Assembly (NCBI GenBank): GCA_021813905.1 | Contig: JAKAJH010000006.1 | Span: 21,953 to 85,952 of the forward strand | Direction: 5' to 3' | DNA: 64,000 bases | From: Bacteroidota bacterium | GTDB lineage: Bacteria > Bacteroidota > Ignavibacteria > UBA10030 | In this document: positions 29,472-39,037 of the stretch, piece by piece | How the letters are laid out: every line of letters starts with the position of its first letter | Position numbering within the stretch: position 1 is the stretch's first letter | Translations under genes and position numbers: made by a program | Notes under the pieces: generated by a model | Seen by the model: the letters and a program-made list of their open reading frames with translations, nothing else | Database searches by the model: none | Told to the model about the DNA's origin: nothing

Positions 29472-31700
29472 CTAGCGGTCGAGGACCGAGCGAATGGCGC
29501 GCGAGATTTCCACCAGCTGGTACGGCTTCTGGATGAACGCGTCCGCCGATTCCCGCAGCGCGGCAATGTCGCTGGCCTGATCGCTGTAACCGGTCGAGAT
29601 GAGCACGCGAGCCTTCGGCTCGATCGCCCGGATCTTGAGAAACGTGTCCTTCCCGCTCATCTTCGGCATGTTCAGATCCAGGATGATGACATCGAACCGC
29701 TCCTTCTTGCGGAGGATCGCCAGCGCCTTGCGCCCGCTGTCGACGGCGGTCGTGCGATAGCCGAGGCTCTCGAGCATGCCGCTGATTACCTCGCCGACAT
29801 GCGGTTCATCGTCGATGATGAGTACGCGCTCCTCACCGCGCGCCAGACGCGGCTGGCGTGACGGCCGGCGGAACCCCTCATGTCCGGCTAGCAGCGGGAA
29901 ATGCAGCGTGATCGTCGTGCCCTTTCCCGGGGCACTGTCCACCGTGATAAATCCGCCGTGCGAGTTTACTACACCGTACACCACCGACAGTCCGAGACCG
30001 GTGCCTTTGCCCTGTTCTTTGGTGGTGAAGAACGGCTCGAAGATGCGTTGTTGCGTCTCCGCATCCATGCCGACGCCGGTATCCGCGATGCCCACGGCGA
30101 TAAACTCACCGCCGGATGCCGGAGCGCTTTCACCGGACAGAGGCGCCTCGCGGTGCACGCGCTGGCTCTGGATGGTGATCGTCCCGCCATCCGGCATGGC
30201 GTCGCGTGCGTTGATCAGCAGATTGAGCAGCGCCTGCTGGATTTGCCCGTCATCGCCGTTGATGAGACTGAACTCCGCGGACGGCTGATTGCGGATGATG
30301 ATGGATTTGTCGATGCTGCGCTCGAAGAGGTGCAGCGTCTCGTCGAGGATGTCGCTGACGACGACGGGGCGGAAATGCACGGTTCCTTTGCGGGCGAAGG
30401 TCAGCAGCTGGCGCGTGAGCGCGGCGCCGCGCTTGGCGGCGGTCTCGATGATATCCGCAAAGTGATACCAGGGATCCGAAGGCTTCATCTTCCGTCTCAT
30501 GATCGCGGTGGATCCCAGGATCGACGTGAGGATATTGTTGAAGTCGTGCGCGATCCCGCCGGCCAGATTGCCGATGCTGTCGATGCGCTGTGCGTGCATG
30601 ATGCCCGCTTCGAGTTTCTTCTTCTCGGTGATGTCGCGGGCGGCCACGCGCGTGAGGATCGGCACGCCGTGTTCGTCATACACCATCGTCGTGTTGACGC
30701 TTACATCAATGATCTCGCCGGAGCTCTTGACCATCCGCTCCTCGAACCCCGTGAGCTGTCGGTTCTGCTCAAAGATTTCCCGCAGCAGCGTCGAGGCCTG
30801 CGCGTGGTAGTTCACCGGATACAGCCGGAGGATCGGCTGGCCGACGAGTTCCTCCTTGCGGTAGCCGAGCCACGACGCTTCGGTCTGATTGCAGCTGACG
30901 ATGATCCCTTCACGATTGACCAGATGATACATGTCCGGCGAGTGTTCGAACAGATCCATGTAACGCTCTTCGGACTTGCGCACGCGATCGAAGAGGACGG
31001 CATTCTCCACGGCCACGCCGATCTGGTTGGCGAACGCCATCATCAGGTCGAGCTGTTTGCCGGTGAACGCATCCCTCCGGTCGCTGGCGGTGACGAGCAG
31101 ACCGAAGAGCTGGTCCTTCATCATGATCGGCACCGATGCCCACGACTGAATCGGAGCATACGGCCAGCCGGGCTGACCATCGTCGCGCGGTCCGGCCATG
31201 GCCTTGCGGATCTGCAGCGTCCGCAGCTCGCGCAGGGTGTCTTCCGTCAGCTCGCGGGTGGGATCGATGATGGGTCGCTCGATCCGTTCGGCCCCGCGGG
31301 AGGCGGAGATGGACAGGCGCGTTCCTTCGATGCGGTAGATCCAGGCAAATTCGACGTCCAGCAGCTGTTTGATCGTCTCAAGGCCGTTCTGGAACAGGAA
31401 GGAGAGATCGATGGCGCGGTTGACGGATTCGGCCAGCGTTTTCAGCGCGAGAAGCTCCTGCTTCTGCTCCTCGAGCAGACGGCCGTACTTCAGCGTGAGC
31501 AGCACGATGATGAAGCCGAAGACGCCGACCGTGAGGATGCTGCCGAACAGCAGCCATTCCGGCGTGCGGTACATGCCGCCGGACATGCGGACGAGCAGGA
31601 TGGTGACGAGCGTGACGACGACGGCGGTGGAGACCACCACCTGCGCCTGCTCAACGGGACCGAGGGAGGTGCGAAACCGGCGGAGAAAACTGTTTGCCAT
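29472..31700 (-). CDS. hybrid sensor histidine kinase (2TM-GAF-PAS-HK-REC)
   Basis: A 742-residue protein with two N-terminal membrane helices, a GAF domain (about 90-230) and a PAS domain ('YMDLFEHSPDMYHLVNREGI'). The kinase core has the phospho-His in 'GGIAHDFNNILTSILG'. The N-box 'NLLINARDAMPDGG' and G-boxes 'GIADTGVGMD' and 'GKGTGLGLSVVYG' are intact. A C-terminal receiver carries Asp in 'DVIILDLNMPKMSG' and Lys in 'IQKPY'. No output DNA-binding domain is attached. The adjacent upstream gene is a stand-alone receiver, the likely partner. Signal unknown. Confidence 0.93.
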   Translation of the reverse strand: MANSFLRRFRTSLGPVEQAQVVVSTAVVVTLVTILLVRMSGGMYRTPEWLLFGSILTVGVFGFIIVLLTLKYGRLLEEQKQELLALKTLAESVNRAIDLSFLFQNGLETIKQLLDVEFAWIYRIEGTRLSISASRGAERIERPIIDPTRELTEDTLRELRTLQIRKAMAGPRDDGQPGWPYAPIQSWASVPIMMKDQLFGLLVTASDRRDAFTGKQLDLMMAFANQIGVAVENAVLFDRVRKSEERYMDLFEHSPDMYHLVNREGIIVSCNQTEASWLGYRKEELVGQPILRLYPVNYHAQASTLLREIFEQNRQLTGFEERMVKSSGEIIDVSVNTTMVYDEHGVPILTRVAARDITEKKKLEAGIMHAQRIDSIGNLAGGIAHDFNNILTSILGSTAIMRRKMKPSDPWYHFADIIETAAKRGAALTRQLLTFARKGTVHFRPVVVSDILDETLHLFERSIDKSIIIRNQPSAEFSLINGDDGQIQQALLNLLINARDAMPDGGTITIQSQRVHREAPLSGESAPASGGEFIAVGIADTGVGMDAETQQRIFEPFFTTKEQGKGTGLGLSVVYGVVNSHGGFITVDSAPGKGTTITLHFPLLAGHEGFRRPSRQPRLARGEERVLIIDDEPHVGEVISGMLESLGYRTTAVDSGRKALAILRKKERFDVIILDLNMPKMSGKDTFLKIRAIEPKARVLISTGYSDQASDIAALRESADAFIQKPYQLVEISRAIRSVLDR

Positions 31701-31764
31701 CAGTGCCTGCGTTCGGATTCAGGTGGACCGATGCTGCGCGTCATGCCTTCGGATTCCGGGCGGA

Positions 31765-32145
31765 TTACCCGGGGAGGTGCTTCTGCAGGAGAGAACTCAC
31801 TTCGCCCTCATCGAACGGCTTGACGAGGTAGTCGAGCGCTCCCAGCTCCTTGGCGATCTTGCGGGCGTCGTAATCGTCGATGGCAGAGAGAAGCACCACA
31901 GGGGTGAATTTCGTGGCGGGAAGTCTCTTGATGCTTTCCAGCAGCTCGAAGCCGTTCATGTCGGGCATGCGGACGTCGCTCAGGATCAGATCGGGCGTGA
32001 AGCCGGTCAGCTCGCGAAGCGCCTCGGTGCCGCTCTGCGCGGTGTGCACGGCGTATCCGCGGGTGGTCAGGAACCGGGAAAGAATCTGGAGCCACGTCGG
32101 CTCGTCGTCCACCACGAGGATGTGCCGCTTGTTCTTCTCTGCCAT
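31765..32145 (-). CDS. CheY-like single-domain response regulator
   Basis: A 126-residue receiver domain only. The acidic pocket is 'ILVVDDEPTW', the phospho-Asp is in 'PDLILSDVRMPDMNGFEL', and the Lys is in 'DYLVKPFDEGEV'. The ATG at MAEKNKRH is chosen because the longer ORF adds non-conserved sequence. It is encoded just before a hybrid histidine kinase, 64 bases away, and probably relays its signal to an effector outside this window. Confidence 0.9.
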   Translation of the reverse strand: MAEKNKRHILVVDDEPTWLQILSRFLTTRGYAVHTAQSGTEALRELTGFTPDLILSDVRMPDMNGFELLESIKRLPATKFTPVVLLSAIDDYDARKIAKELGALDYLVKPFDEGEVSSLLQKHLPG

Positions 32146-32248
32146 GCGTTCCCCGAAATTCGAATGAAGGCGCCTGCAAGATACGAACGCCGGCTGCCGA
32201 ATGCAACTGAACGCGCTCGCGGCGGCCGCGAGCCGTAGCCCGAACATG

Positions 32249-32278
32249 AAACAGGGCGGACTTGCGCCCGCCCTGTCG
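32249..32278 (-). terminator. rho-independent terminator of the S46 peptidase gene
   Basis: Read on the minus strand, a perfect 9-bp stem ACAGGGCGG / CCGCCCTGT with an 8-base loop is followed by TTTC. It begins about 20 bases after the S46 peptidase stop codon. Confidence 0.75.
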
Positions 32279-32299
32279 GTGTTGCGTCCGATGAACCGG

Positions 32300-34474
32300 T
32301 TACTGCGCGATCTTGCCGTCGCGCAGTTCCTTCACGAGGCGATCGGCCTTGTAGATCTGGTCGAGTCCTTCGAGCAATCCGGCGGAGTGCACCGCTACGG
32401 CGCGGTTCTTCACTTCGTCGAAGATCACGTTGCCCGGCAGGCTCTCGATGTTGCCGTCGAAGATCAGACCCACGACCTGAAGGTCCTTGTTGATCACGGG
32501 GCTGCCTGAGTTGCCGCCGATGATGTCGCATGTGGAAACGAAATCCATCGGGGTGCTCAGGTTGAAGGATGCCGGCGGATTGACCCAGCGCGCGGGCAGA
32601 TTCCACGGTTCCTTCTTCCCGAAGGAATAGTACCGGTCATACAGTCCGTAGAACGTGGTGACGGGCGGCGCAATCGTGCCGTTGTAATCGTATCCCTTCA
32701 CGACGCCGTCCGCGATGCGCAGCGTGAACGTGGCATCAGGCGGGATTTTGGTGCCGTACACCTCGTACATCGCCTTGCCGAGCACCTGCACCCGGTCGGC
32801 CAGCTTCTCGCCGATCTCCGCCAGCTTCCCGCGGATCGACGACGCTTCGTCGCGCGTGGCGACGATGAACGTGATCAGCGGATCGGTGGAATGCAGGATG
32901 TCGTCGGGGGGGCCGGCCAGCAGCTTCTCCAGGCGATCCCGTGATGTCGTCACACCGGTCCGGAAGATATCCGCCGCGGCCTGTGCCGGCGTGCGGCCGT
33001 TCAGCAGGGCGTTGAACGCGGCGTTCTTTCCTTCGAACGCCTTCTCCATTCCCTTCAATTGAAGGGCGAGCAGCTGTTCGTCGATCTCGGGCACGAAGGT
33101 GCGCGGGAACATGCGGGCCTTCGTGGAATCGAGCATCGATCCGCGCATGGTCGGCGGGATCTTGGCTTCCGGTCCCTTCAGCGTGTACGCCATCTCCACC
33201 GCTTCGGATGCCATGCTGAGGGCCTGGGATCGTCCGTAGCCGCGGAATGTGTACGCATTGACCTTGGCAAAGTACGGCGTGCGCTCCGCCTGGTACGTGG
33301 CGATGTCCTTCCACGGATCGCCGTACTTGGCGAGCAGCGTCGGATTGCCGACCACCGCCGCGCGGAACTTCTTTTCAAAGTCGGCCTTCTTCGCCATCAG
33401 GACGGGATCCTGCAGGCCGCCCAGATAGCCGCCGATGGCCTTCTGCGAATTCGCCAGGCCGAAGATCTGCGTCTGGTACTTCAGCTTGGTGTCCGGGTGC
33501 TTCTCGACGTAGCCGGAGTACACCTTCACCAGGTCGTTCAGCATCGTGAGCGTGGTGGGATATGCGTAGTCGCGCATGAACTCGAGCTGCGAGAACGTGA
33601 GCAGACGGCTGGTGCTGCCGGGGTTGCCGATGACGAACACGGCTTCGCCGTCCTGTGCGCCGTTCGGGCTGAAGCGGAAGAAGTTCTTCGTCTTCAGCGG
33701 CTTGCCGTCGTCATACACGCGGAAGAACGAGCAGTCGAAGTCGTACCGCGGATAGGTGAAGTTGTCCGGATCGCCGCCGTAGAACGCGATGTCCGTTTCC
33801 GGCGCATACACGATGCGAATGTCGGTGTACCGCTTGTAGCCGTACAACGAGTAGCGGCCGCCGTTGTAGAATGTCACGACGCTGAATACCATGGAATCCT
33901 TGGACGTCTCCTTGAACTTCATCGCGGCGTTGTCCTGGATCTCCTTGATCTTCGCCATGCGGTTGGCGACCTTCTCCGCGTCGGTCTTGCCGCTGTCGAA
34001 TGCCTTCTGCACGTCCGCCGTGACATCCTCGATCATGATCAGCTGATCGATGTGCAGCCGCGGGACCTTGCGTTCCTCATCGAGCGTCGCGGCGTAGAAT
34101 CCATCCGACGCGAGCTTCTCGCCCTCACGCGTCACGAGGTCCAACGGACCGCGGGCGCAGTGGTGATTCGTCATCACCAGTCCGTCTTCGGAGACGAACG
34201 AAGCGCTGCAGTTCGGGAGGCGCAGGGCCGCCAGACGCGCCTGCTCAAACCACTCCTTGGAAGGATTGAAGTTGTAGGTCTTGGCGAAGTAATCCATGGG
34301 CGGAAAATCGAACGTCCACATCTTGCCCGTGTCGTAGGGACCTGCCTGGACGGCATCAAGGTTGACGCCGCGCGGCGCTTCGGAGCGCGTCGCCTGCTGC
34401 GTCGTGCAGCCGGCGAAGAGCGCGAGCGCCAGCAGCATCAACACCGCAATCTGTCTGACCGGTGAACGCATCAT
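32300..34474 (-). CDS. S46 family dipeptidyl-peptidase (DPP7/DPP11 type)
   Basis: A 724-residue exported serine dipeptidyl-peptidase. The start MMRSPVRQ gives a signal sequence with lipobox-like 'LLALALFAGCTT'. The catalytic His is in 'EDGLVMTNHHCARGPLD' and the Ser in 'DIIGGNSGSPVINKDLQVVG'. The residue after 'IFD' is Gly ('LIFDGNIESL'). As I recall the family, Gly here marks the DPP7-like preference for hydrophobic P1, and Arg marks the acidic-specific DPP11. Such enzymes feed on extracellular peptides. The 290-residue N-terminal extension in the track lies opposite a gene on the plus strand and is rejected. Confidence 0.92.
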   Translation of the reverse strand: MMRSPVRQIAVLMLLALALFAGCTTQQATRSEAPRGVNLDAVQAGPYDTGKMWTFDFPPMDYFAKTYNFNPSKEWFEQARLAALRLPNCSASFVSEDGLVMTNHHCARGPLDLVTREGEKLASDGFYAATLDEERKVPRLHIDQLIMIEDVTADVQKAFDSGKTDAEKVANRMAKIKEIQDNAAMKFKETSKDSMVFSVVTFYNGGRYSLYGYKRYTDIRIVYAPETDIAFYGGDPDNFTYPRYDFDCSFFRVYDDGKPLKTKNFFRFSPNGAQDGEAVFVIGNPGSTSRLLTFSQLEFMRDYAYPTTLTMLNDLVKVYSGYVEKHPDTKLKYQTQIFGLANSQKAIGGYLGGLQDPVLMAKKADFEKKFRAAVVGNPTLLAKYGDPWKDIATYQAERTPYFAKVNAYTFRGYGRSQALSMASEAVEMAYTLKGPEAKIPPTMRGSMLDSTKARMFPRTFVPEIDEQLLALQLKGMEKAFEGKNAAFNALLNGRTPAQAAADIFRTGVTTSRDRLEKLLAGPPDDILHSTDPLITFIVATRDEASSIRGKLAEIGEKLADRVQVLGKAMYEVYGTKIPPDATFTLRIADGVVKGYDYNGTIAPPVTTFYGLYDRYYSFGKKEPWNLPARWVNPPASFNLSTPMDFVSTCDIIGGNSGSPVINKDLQVVGLIFDGNIESLPGNVIFDEVKNRAVAVHSAGLLEGLDQIYKADRLVKELRDGKIAQ

Positions 34475-34636
34475 ATGGAACACCTCTGATTGATTGTGAA
34501 TGAACGCTATGTGGTGGGGGGCAACAATGTACGAAGAAGGGCGTACGGGCGCAACGGACGTTTCGACGAACGGCGCCCGCGCGGGACAAGCGGCGGATGC
34601 TTGTGCATGCGCCAAGAAATCGGTAGTTTCGGGCGT

Positions 34637-35194
34637 ATGAGGCTTCCGCAGGCACTGCATGCTTTCCTTCTGATGAGCGCGACCGCTGTGGCGCTCCCGT
34701 CGCTCGCCGACGCACAGGATTCCACCGGCACCGTGTCGGTTTCCACCGGCTGGTACATCGACCAGGCCATTCCGGGCATGAGCTGGACCAGCCATCCCGG
34801 CGGCACGAATTTCGCTTTGGAGTGGGAAGCCACACCGGTGCTCTACAGTTTCGGCATCTCGAAGCTTGTCTCTCCGTGGAAATTCTTCTTCGTCCGCCCC
34901 CCGGCGCGGTTCACCGGCTCCGTGGAACTGATCGTTGCCGGACAGGTCTACACCAGTCGCTTCAATGGTACGCACACGGGGGCGTCCGTAACGTTGCTCG
35001 GCCATGTGCCGCTCATCGAATACGGCGAGGACCTCGGGCTGAACCTCGGCGCAGCGCGTCACTGGATCGCCGGCCTCCCGGAAGATTTCGCGGTGGCGGG
35101 CGTGTCGGTGCTCTTCGGATTCCTCGAATACAACATTCGCTGTGCGCCCCGCGACCATCTCTGGATCCACCAGATCGCAGTCCGGATGTTCTGA
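34637..35194 (+). CDS. secreted / outer-membrane barrel-like protein
   Basis: A 185-residue protein with signal peptide (MRLPQALHAFLLMSATAVALPSLADAQ). It has strand-rich sequence such as 'FTGSVELIVAGQVYTSRFNG' and 'DFAVAGVSVLFGFLEYNI'. It ends in Phe, as barrel proteins often do. Divergent from the S46 peptidase gene, and one base before the next gene's ATG, so probably the first of a three-gene run. Function not recognised. Confidence 0.6.
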   Translation: MRLPQALHAFLLMSATAVALPSLADAQDSTGTVSVSTGWYIDQAIPGMSWTSHPGGTNFALEWEATPVLYSFGISKLVSPWKFFFVRPPARFTGSVELIVAGQVYTSRFNGTHTGASVTLLGHVPLIEYGEDLGLNLGAARHWIAGLPEDFAVAGVSVLFGFLEYNIRCAPRDHLWIHQIAVRMF

Positions 35195-35195
35195 C

Positions 35196-36170
35196 ATGAG
35201 ATCGACCGCTCGCCGCTTTCGCGCGTTTCTCTGGATCATGGCCGTCAGTCTCGCCGTCGACGGATGCAGTTCGTTCGTCAGTCGCTTCGTGGTGCGCTCC
35301 ATCGGGCATATGGGCGATCCCATCGATACGCTGCAGAACCGCATCGCGGATCCCCTCCGGCCCGGCGCCCGCCTGGCGGTAGTGTGGATCGGTCACGCGT
35401 CCTTCTTCATCCAGATGGACGACAAGGTGATTCTCACCGATCCGGTCTTTGTCAACACGGTGGCGCTCTTCGCACGGCGATCGGTGGAGCCGGGACTCGA
35501 TCCACGCGCGATCCGGAAGGTCGATCTGGTCACCATCTCCCATTTGCATTTCGACCATTTCAACTACAGCAGCGTGGGGATGCTTCCGAAGGAGGGGGCG
35601 CTGGTGCTGCCGGCAGGCGGGGCGGAGTACGCGCCGGAGTTCGGCTTCGCCGAGACTGTCGAGCTCCGCTGGTGGCAGTCATTCGAGCATGACGGGATGC
35701 GCGTGACCGCCGTGCCGGTGCAGCACTTCAGCGGCCGGTACGGATTCGATGCGGGATGGATGAACCGCATCGGCTACACCGGATATGTCGTGCAGTACCA
35801 CGGGATCACGATCTTCATCGCGGGCGACACCGCGTACAATCCGGAGATGTTCAAAGAGATCGGACGCCGGTTCTCCATCGATCTCGCGCTCATCCCGATC
35901 GCACCCATCGGACCGCGGGGCATGATGGGTCGCGTCCACGCCAATCCCGACGGCGCGGTGCAGATCTTCCGTGATCTCAATGCCCGCTTCATGATCCCGA
36001 TGCATTACGAAACGTTCTTCCAGGGACTCGACTCGACCCAGCATGAGGCCCTTGACTGGTTGAAGCAGGACATTGCGGCGGATCATCTCGAACAGCGCAT
36101 CTTCCCGCTCCGGATCGGGGAAGAGCGCGACTTCACTCCTCTTCTTTCCACAGCGGAGAATCGTCCGTGA
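35196..36170 (+). CDS. MBL-fold metallo-hydrolase lipoprotein (NAPE-PLD/RomA-like)
   Basis: A 324-residue metallo-beta-lactamase-fold protein. The N-terminus carries a lipobox-like 'MAVSLAVDGCSSF'. The metal motif HxHxDH is 'TISHLHFDHFNYSS', a further ligand is in 'FIAGDTAYNPEMF', and a late His is in 'MIPMHYETFFQ'. The entry 'VWIGHASFFIQMDDKVILTD' is typical of the UlaG/RomA/NAPE-PLD subgroup, some of which hydrolyse phospholipids. It is probably a periplasmic, membrane-anchored hydrolase. Tightly spaced with its neighbours. Confidence 0.85.
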   Translation: MRSTARRFRAFLWIMAVSLAVDGCSSFVSRFVVRSIGHMGDPIDTLQNRIADPLRPGARLAVVWIGHASFFIQMDDKVILTDPVFVNTVALFARRSVEPGLDPRAIRKVDLVTISHLHFDHFNYSSVGMLPKEGALVLPAGGAEYAPEFGFAETVELRWWQSFEHDGMRVTAVPVQHFSGRYGFDAGWMNRIGYTGYVVQYHGITIFIAGDTAYNPEMFKEIGRRFSIDLALIPIAPIGPRGMMGRVHANPDGAVQIFRDLNARFMIPMHYETFFQGLDSTQHEALDWLKQDIAADHLEQRIFPLRIGEERDFTPLLSTAENRP

Positions 36171-37516
36171 GCCGGCGACTGTTCGTCGTGTCGCTGACGT
36201 TTGCCTTCCTTGCTTTTGCCGCACCGGCGGCCTGGTCGCAGGAGCGGCCGTCCGCGATCGTGCGGGCGACGATCTCGCTGGCGGACTGGGGACTGCTCTC
36301 GGCGCGCGAAATCCGCTCGGGGACGATCGCCATCATTCACGATTCGACCGGTGATCGGCTGACCATCGAGTCGCTCCTGCCGTCGCCGGAACCGGCACCG
36401 AAGCCTGCGCGTTCGCCGGAGATGCCGCCGAAATCGGTCAGTGCCGGCGATACGATCGCGCATCGGGCGACATGGGTGTGGAACACCGCCGCGCTTCTGC
36501 AGAGCGATTCACTCCGCCGGTCGCTCGCGGCGTTCCTGCGTTCCGATCGATTCGAACGGATCTTCCTCCAGCTTCCGGAATCAACGATCGACTCGACGGG
36601 CACACGGTCGCTTGCGCTCACGGCGCTGCCGGAGCTTGTGCGGATGATCCGCTCGTCCGGCGCGGAGGTTGCGGCGCTGGACGGCGGTGCGGATTACGCG
36701 CGTCCCGCCGCTCATGGGACAGCGGTCGCGATCGCGAACGCCGTCGTCGAGTATAATCGCCGCGTACCGTCGGAATCGCGCTTCGATGCGCTTCATCTAG
36801 ATGTCGAACCGTACCTCCTGCCCGGATTCGGAAGTGTTCGCCGGAAAGAGATCGTGAAGCAGTATCTTGATCTGTTCGCGTCGGTTCGCTCGGCGTGCCG
36901 CCGGGATTCACTTCCGTTGGGAGCGGATGCGCCGTTCTGGTTCGACGATGAGGCGTTGAGCGATGACAGGACGATCCTCGATCGGCTCCTGCCGATGGTG
37001 GATGAGATCTGTGTGATGAGTTATCGCACGCGTGCGGGGGGAGAGGATGGGGTGATCCGGTTCGCGTCAGGAGGTGTTGCGCGTGCCTCGTCTGCGGGAA
37101 AGCGGATCTGGGTGGCGGTGGAGACGACGCCGCTGCCGGATGAGCACGTCGTTACCGTGGCGGGTGCACCGCGCGACGAGTGGCCTCAGCCGAAGCCGGG
37201 CGTCTCCATCGTCGTCATGTGCGATCGGAATGATTCAGCGGACGTGGTCTTCGCTCCATCCGACCGGATCGATGAAGTGAAACGTCTTCCGGTGATCGCG
37301 GCCGGTGAAAGAAGAATCGCGGTGTGGGAACGTTCGTACCTCTCGAGCGTTCCGGCGGATCGCATCACCTTTGCGCGTCGGAACAAAGCAGAGGTACGGA
37401 AGGTTGCTGCTGAGGTCGATGAAGCGTTCCGAGGAATTCCGGGATATCGCGGCGTGGCGGTCCACCACTGGGAATCGTATCGCTGCCTGCCGTCCGGCGG
37501 GCCTCAGGATCCCTGA
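36167..37516 (+). CDS. exported TIM-barrel-like protein (putative glycoside-hydrolase-like)
   Basis: A 449-residue secreted protein starting at a GTG that overlaps the previous stop (GTGA). After the signal peptide (LFVVSLTFAFLAFAAPAAWS) there is a Pro-rich linker. Then comes a region reading like a TIM barrel with 'SRFDALHLDVEPYLLPGFGS', which resembles the catalytic strand of chitinase-like or GH-clan proteins. 'VDEICVMSYRTRAGGEDGV' follows later. I cannot assign a GH family. Polysaccharide or cell-wall action is an inference from these strands. The 3' end overlaps the convergent HAD gene by 13 bases. Confidence 0.62.
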   Translation: MSRRLFVVSLTFAFLAFAAPAAWSQERPSAIVRATISLADWGLLSAREIRSGTIAIIHDSTGDRLTIESLLPSPEPAPKPARSPEMPPKSVSAGDTIAHRATWVWNTAALLQSDSLRRSLAAFLRSDRFERIFLQLPESTIDSTGTRSLALTALPELVRMIRSSGAEVAALDGGADYARPAAHGTAVAIANAVVEYNRRVPSESRFDALHLDVEPYLLPGFGSVRRKEIVKQYLDLFASVRSACRRDSLPLGADAPFWFDDEALSDDRTILDRLLPMVDEICVMSYRTRAGGEDGVIRFASGGVARASSAGKRIWVAVETTPLPDEHVVTVAGAPRDEWPQPKPGVSIVVMCDRNDSADVVFAPSDRIDEVKRLPVIAAGERRIAVWERSYLSSVPADRITFARRNKAEVRKVAAEVDEAFRGIPGYRGVAVHHWESYRCLPSGGPQDP

Positions 37517-38169
37517 CTGTCGCCGACCAGGCGAAGCAGCTCATCGAACCGATCGATGATGAGCTGCGGCGATGCCGCTTCGATCCGCGTGCGTGTGAGG
37601 GCGCCGAACGTCACGCCGCACGTACGCACGCCTGCGTTCTTCCCCGCCGCAATGTCGGCGTCCGTGTCGCCCACCATCACCGTCTCTTCCTTTTCCCACT
37701 GCTGCTCCGCGACGATCTTGTTGATGATGAACGGATCGGGCTTGAACGGGAGGTTGTCGCTTCCCTGCACCTGAACGAAGTATTGCGCGATGCCGAAATG
37801 ACCGAGCACGCGCGTGGTGGTCATTGTCGATTTCGTCGTGGCGACCGCGAGCCGGATGCCGCGACGGTGAAGCTCGGCCAGCGTGTATTCCACGCCGGGG
37901 AAGAGCCGCGTGGTGTCGAGCGCGTGGGCACGGTAGAGTGTCACATACATCGTGTGCGCGTCGGGGATGCAATGATGCAGCGGGGGCGGAAGAAGGATCG
38001 CAAAGATCTCCGCCAGCGGCTTGCCGATGAGAGGAAAGATGTCCTCCTCGGTGCGGTCGTACACGCCGAGAGACCTGAGCACATGCAGCTGCGCAGCCGC
38101 GATGTCATGCTTGGAGTCGAGCAGTGTCCCGTCGACATCGAAGATGAAATTTCGGATCGGTGTCGTCAT
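37504..38169 (-). CDS. HAD-superfamily hydrolase (phosphoglycolate-phosphatase-like)
   Basis: A 221-residue HAD phosphatase with motif I 'FIFDVDGTLLDSKHD', motif II Thr in 'LAVATTKSTMTT', a Lys in 'LPFKPDPFIINK' and motif III 'MVGDTDADIAAGKNAG'. The cap is helical (subclass C1), as in Gph and PpaX. Substrate is not certain. The ATG at MTTPIRNF is chosen; it overlaps the stop of the upstream gene (ATGA), so it is coupled to it. Confidence 0.88.
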   Translation of the reverse strand: MTTPIRNFIFDVDGTLLDSKHDIAAAQLHVLRSLGVYDRTEEDIFPLIGKPLAEIFAILLPPPLHHCIPDAHTMYVTLYRAHALDTTRLFPGVEYTLAELHRRGIRLAVATTKSTMTTTRVLGHFGIAQYFVQVQGSDNLPFKPDPFIINKIVAEQQWEKEETVMVGDTDADIAAGKNAGVRTCGVTFGALTRTRIEAASPQLIIDRFDELLRLVGDSQGS

Positions 38170-39032
38170 CGTGCGGATGTTGTGTCGATGGGATAGAACG
38201 GATGCGGAATGGGGCCTTCGTCGCTGAAGAACCGGCACAGAACGGAATCGGCCAGCGCCTCGCGCAGCAGCAGACGCCTCCCGCCGATCTCCACGGTGTC
38301 ACTCACAAACCGGATGCCATGACTGTAGTCCGCCCACGTGTGCTGATGGCCGTTGTACATGGGCTGAATGGGCGTTCCGTCCTGCCGATGCCAGCCGTAG
38401 ATCACGACCGGAGCCGGAACGCCGGGGCGCAATCCGCTCCGGATGCTGTTGGAGATGATGACGTCCTTCTTGTGTCCGGCGATGAGCAGGCCGGGCTTCC
38501 GGCGAATCCGTGCTTCCGCCATCTGTGTCTGCACCGAGTCCGTATGCTGCAGAAACACCGGCACCGTGATCATGGCGGGGCCCGGAGGGATCGGCTGCGG
38601 ACGCAGCCGTACGGCGGCCTGCTGATAGATCAGATCGACCATGCGCCGGGTGGGAAGTGACGCGTGTACCCGCGCGGCGATGCGCTGTGCACAATCGGGG
38701 GTCATCGGCACGTACACCCAATCGCTGTCCGATCCCGCGCAAAGGTAATCGGCGGCCGCAAAAAATGTCGCCGGTGGGCCGTCCGGCGAAGAAGGATCGA
38801 CGGCGCTGACGGCGATCGTCTCGCGCATGAATGACGGCACGTTGCCGCGGATGATCTGGGCGAAGAGGGAATCCTCACGAACCGCCAATGGCACATCAGT
38901 CAGCGACGTCAGCACTTCCCGTCCGCCGGGCGCATCGGCCGGTCGCGGCGGGAATGCCAGCGTCTGGCCGAGCAAGGAATGACCCAGGAGCGCGGTGCAG
39001 ATGCCGACGATGATCGCGGGACGACCCATCAT
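38166..39032 (-). CDS. exported conserved protein of unknown function
   Basis: A 288-residue exported protein (signal 'IIVGICTALLGHSLLG'). It has several long stretches that I recall as conserved in an uncharacterised bacterial family: 'YVPMTPDCAQRIAARVHASL', 'LPTRRMVDLIYQQAAV', 'AGHKKDVIISNSI', 'IYGWHRQDGTPIQPMYNGHQ' and 'YSHGIRFV'. Invariant-looking His, Trp and Asp residues suggest an enzyme. Two ATGs lie 3 bases apart after GAGGAAG; the first is used. It sits between GH18 and HAD genes, with overlaps or tiny gaps, so one operon. Confidence 0.7.
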   Translation of the reverse strand: MMGRPAIIVGICTALLGHSLLGQTLAFPPRPADAPGGREVLTSLTDVPLAVREDSLFAQIIRGNVPSFMRETIAVSAVDPSSPDGPPATFFAAADYLCAGSDSDWVYVPMTPDCAQRIAARVHASLPTRRMVDLIYQQAAVRLRPQPIPPGPAMITVPVFLQHTDSVQTQMAEARIRRKPGLLIAGHKKDVIISNSIRSGLRPGVPAPVVIYGWHRQDGTPIQPMYNGHQHTWADYSHGIRFVSDTVEIGGRRLLLREALADSVLCRFFSDEGPIPHPFYPIDTTSAR

Positions 39033-39037
39033 CTTCC

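Noticed and set aside
34475-35344. 290-residue N-terminal extension of the S46 peptidase ORF
   Set aside because: It runs antisense to a signal-peptide-bearing gene on the plus strand, and the peptidase has its own signal sequence and start.
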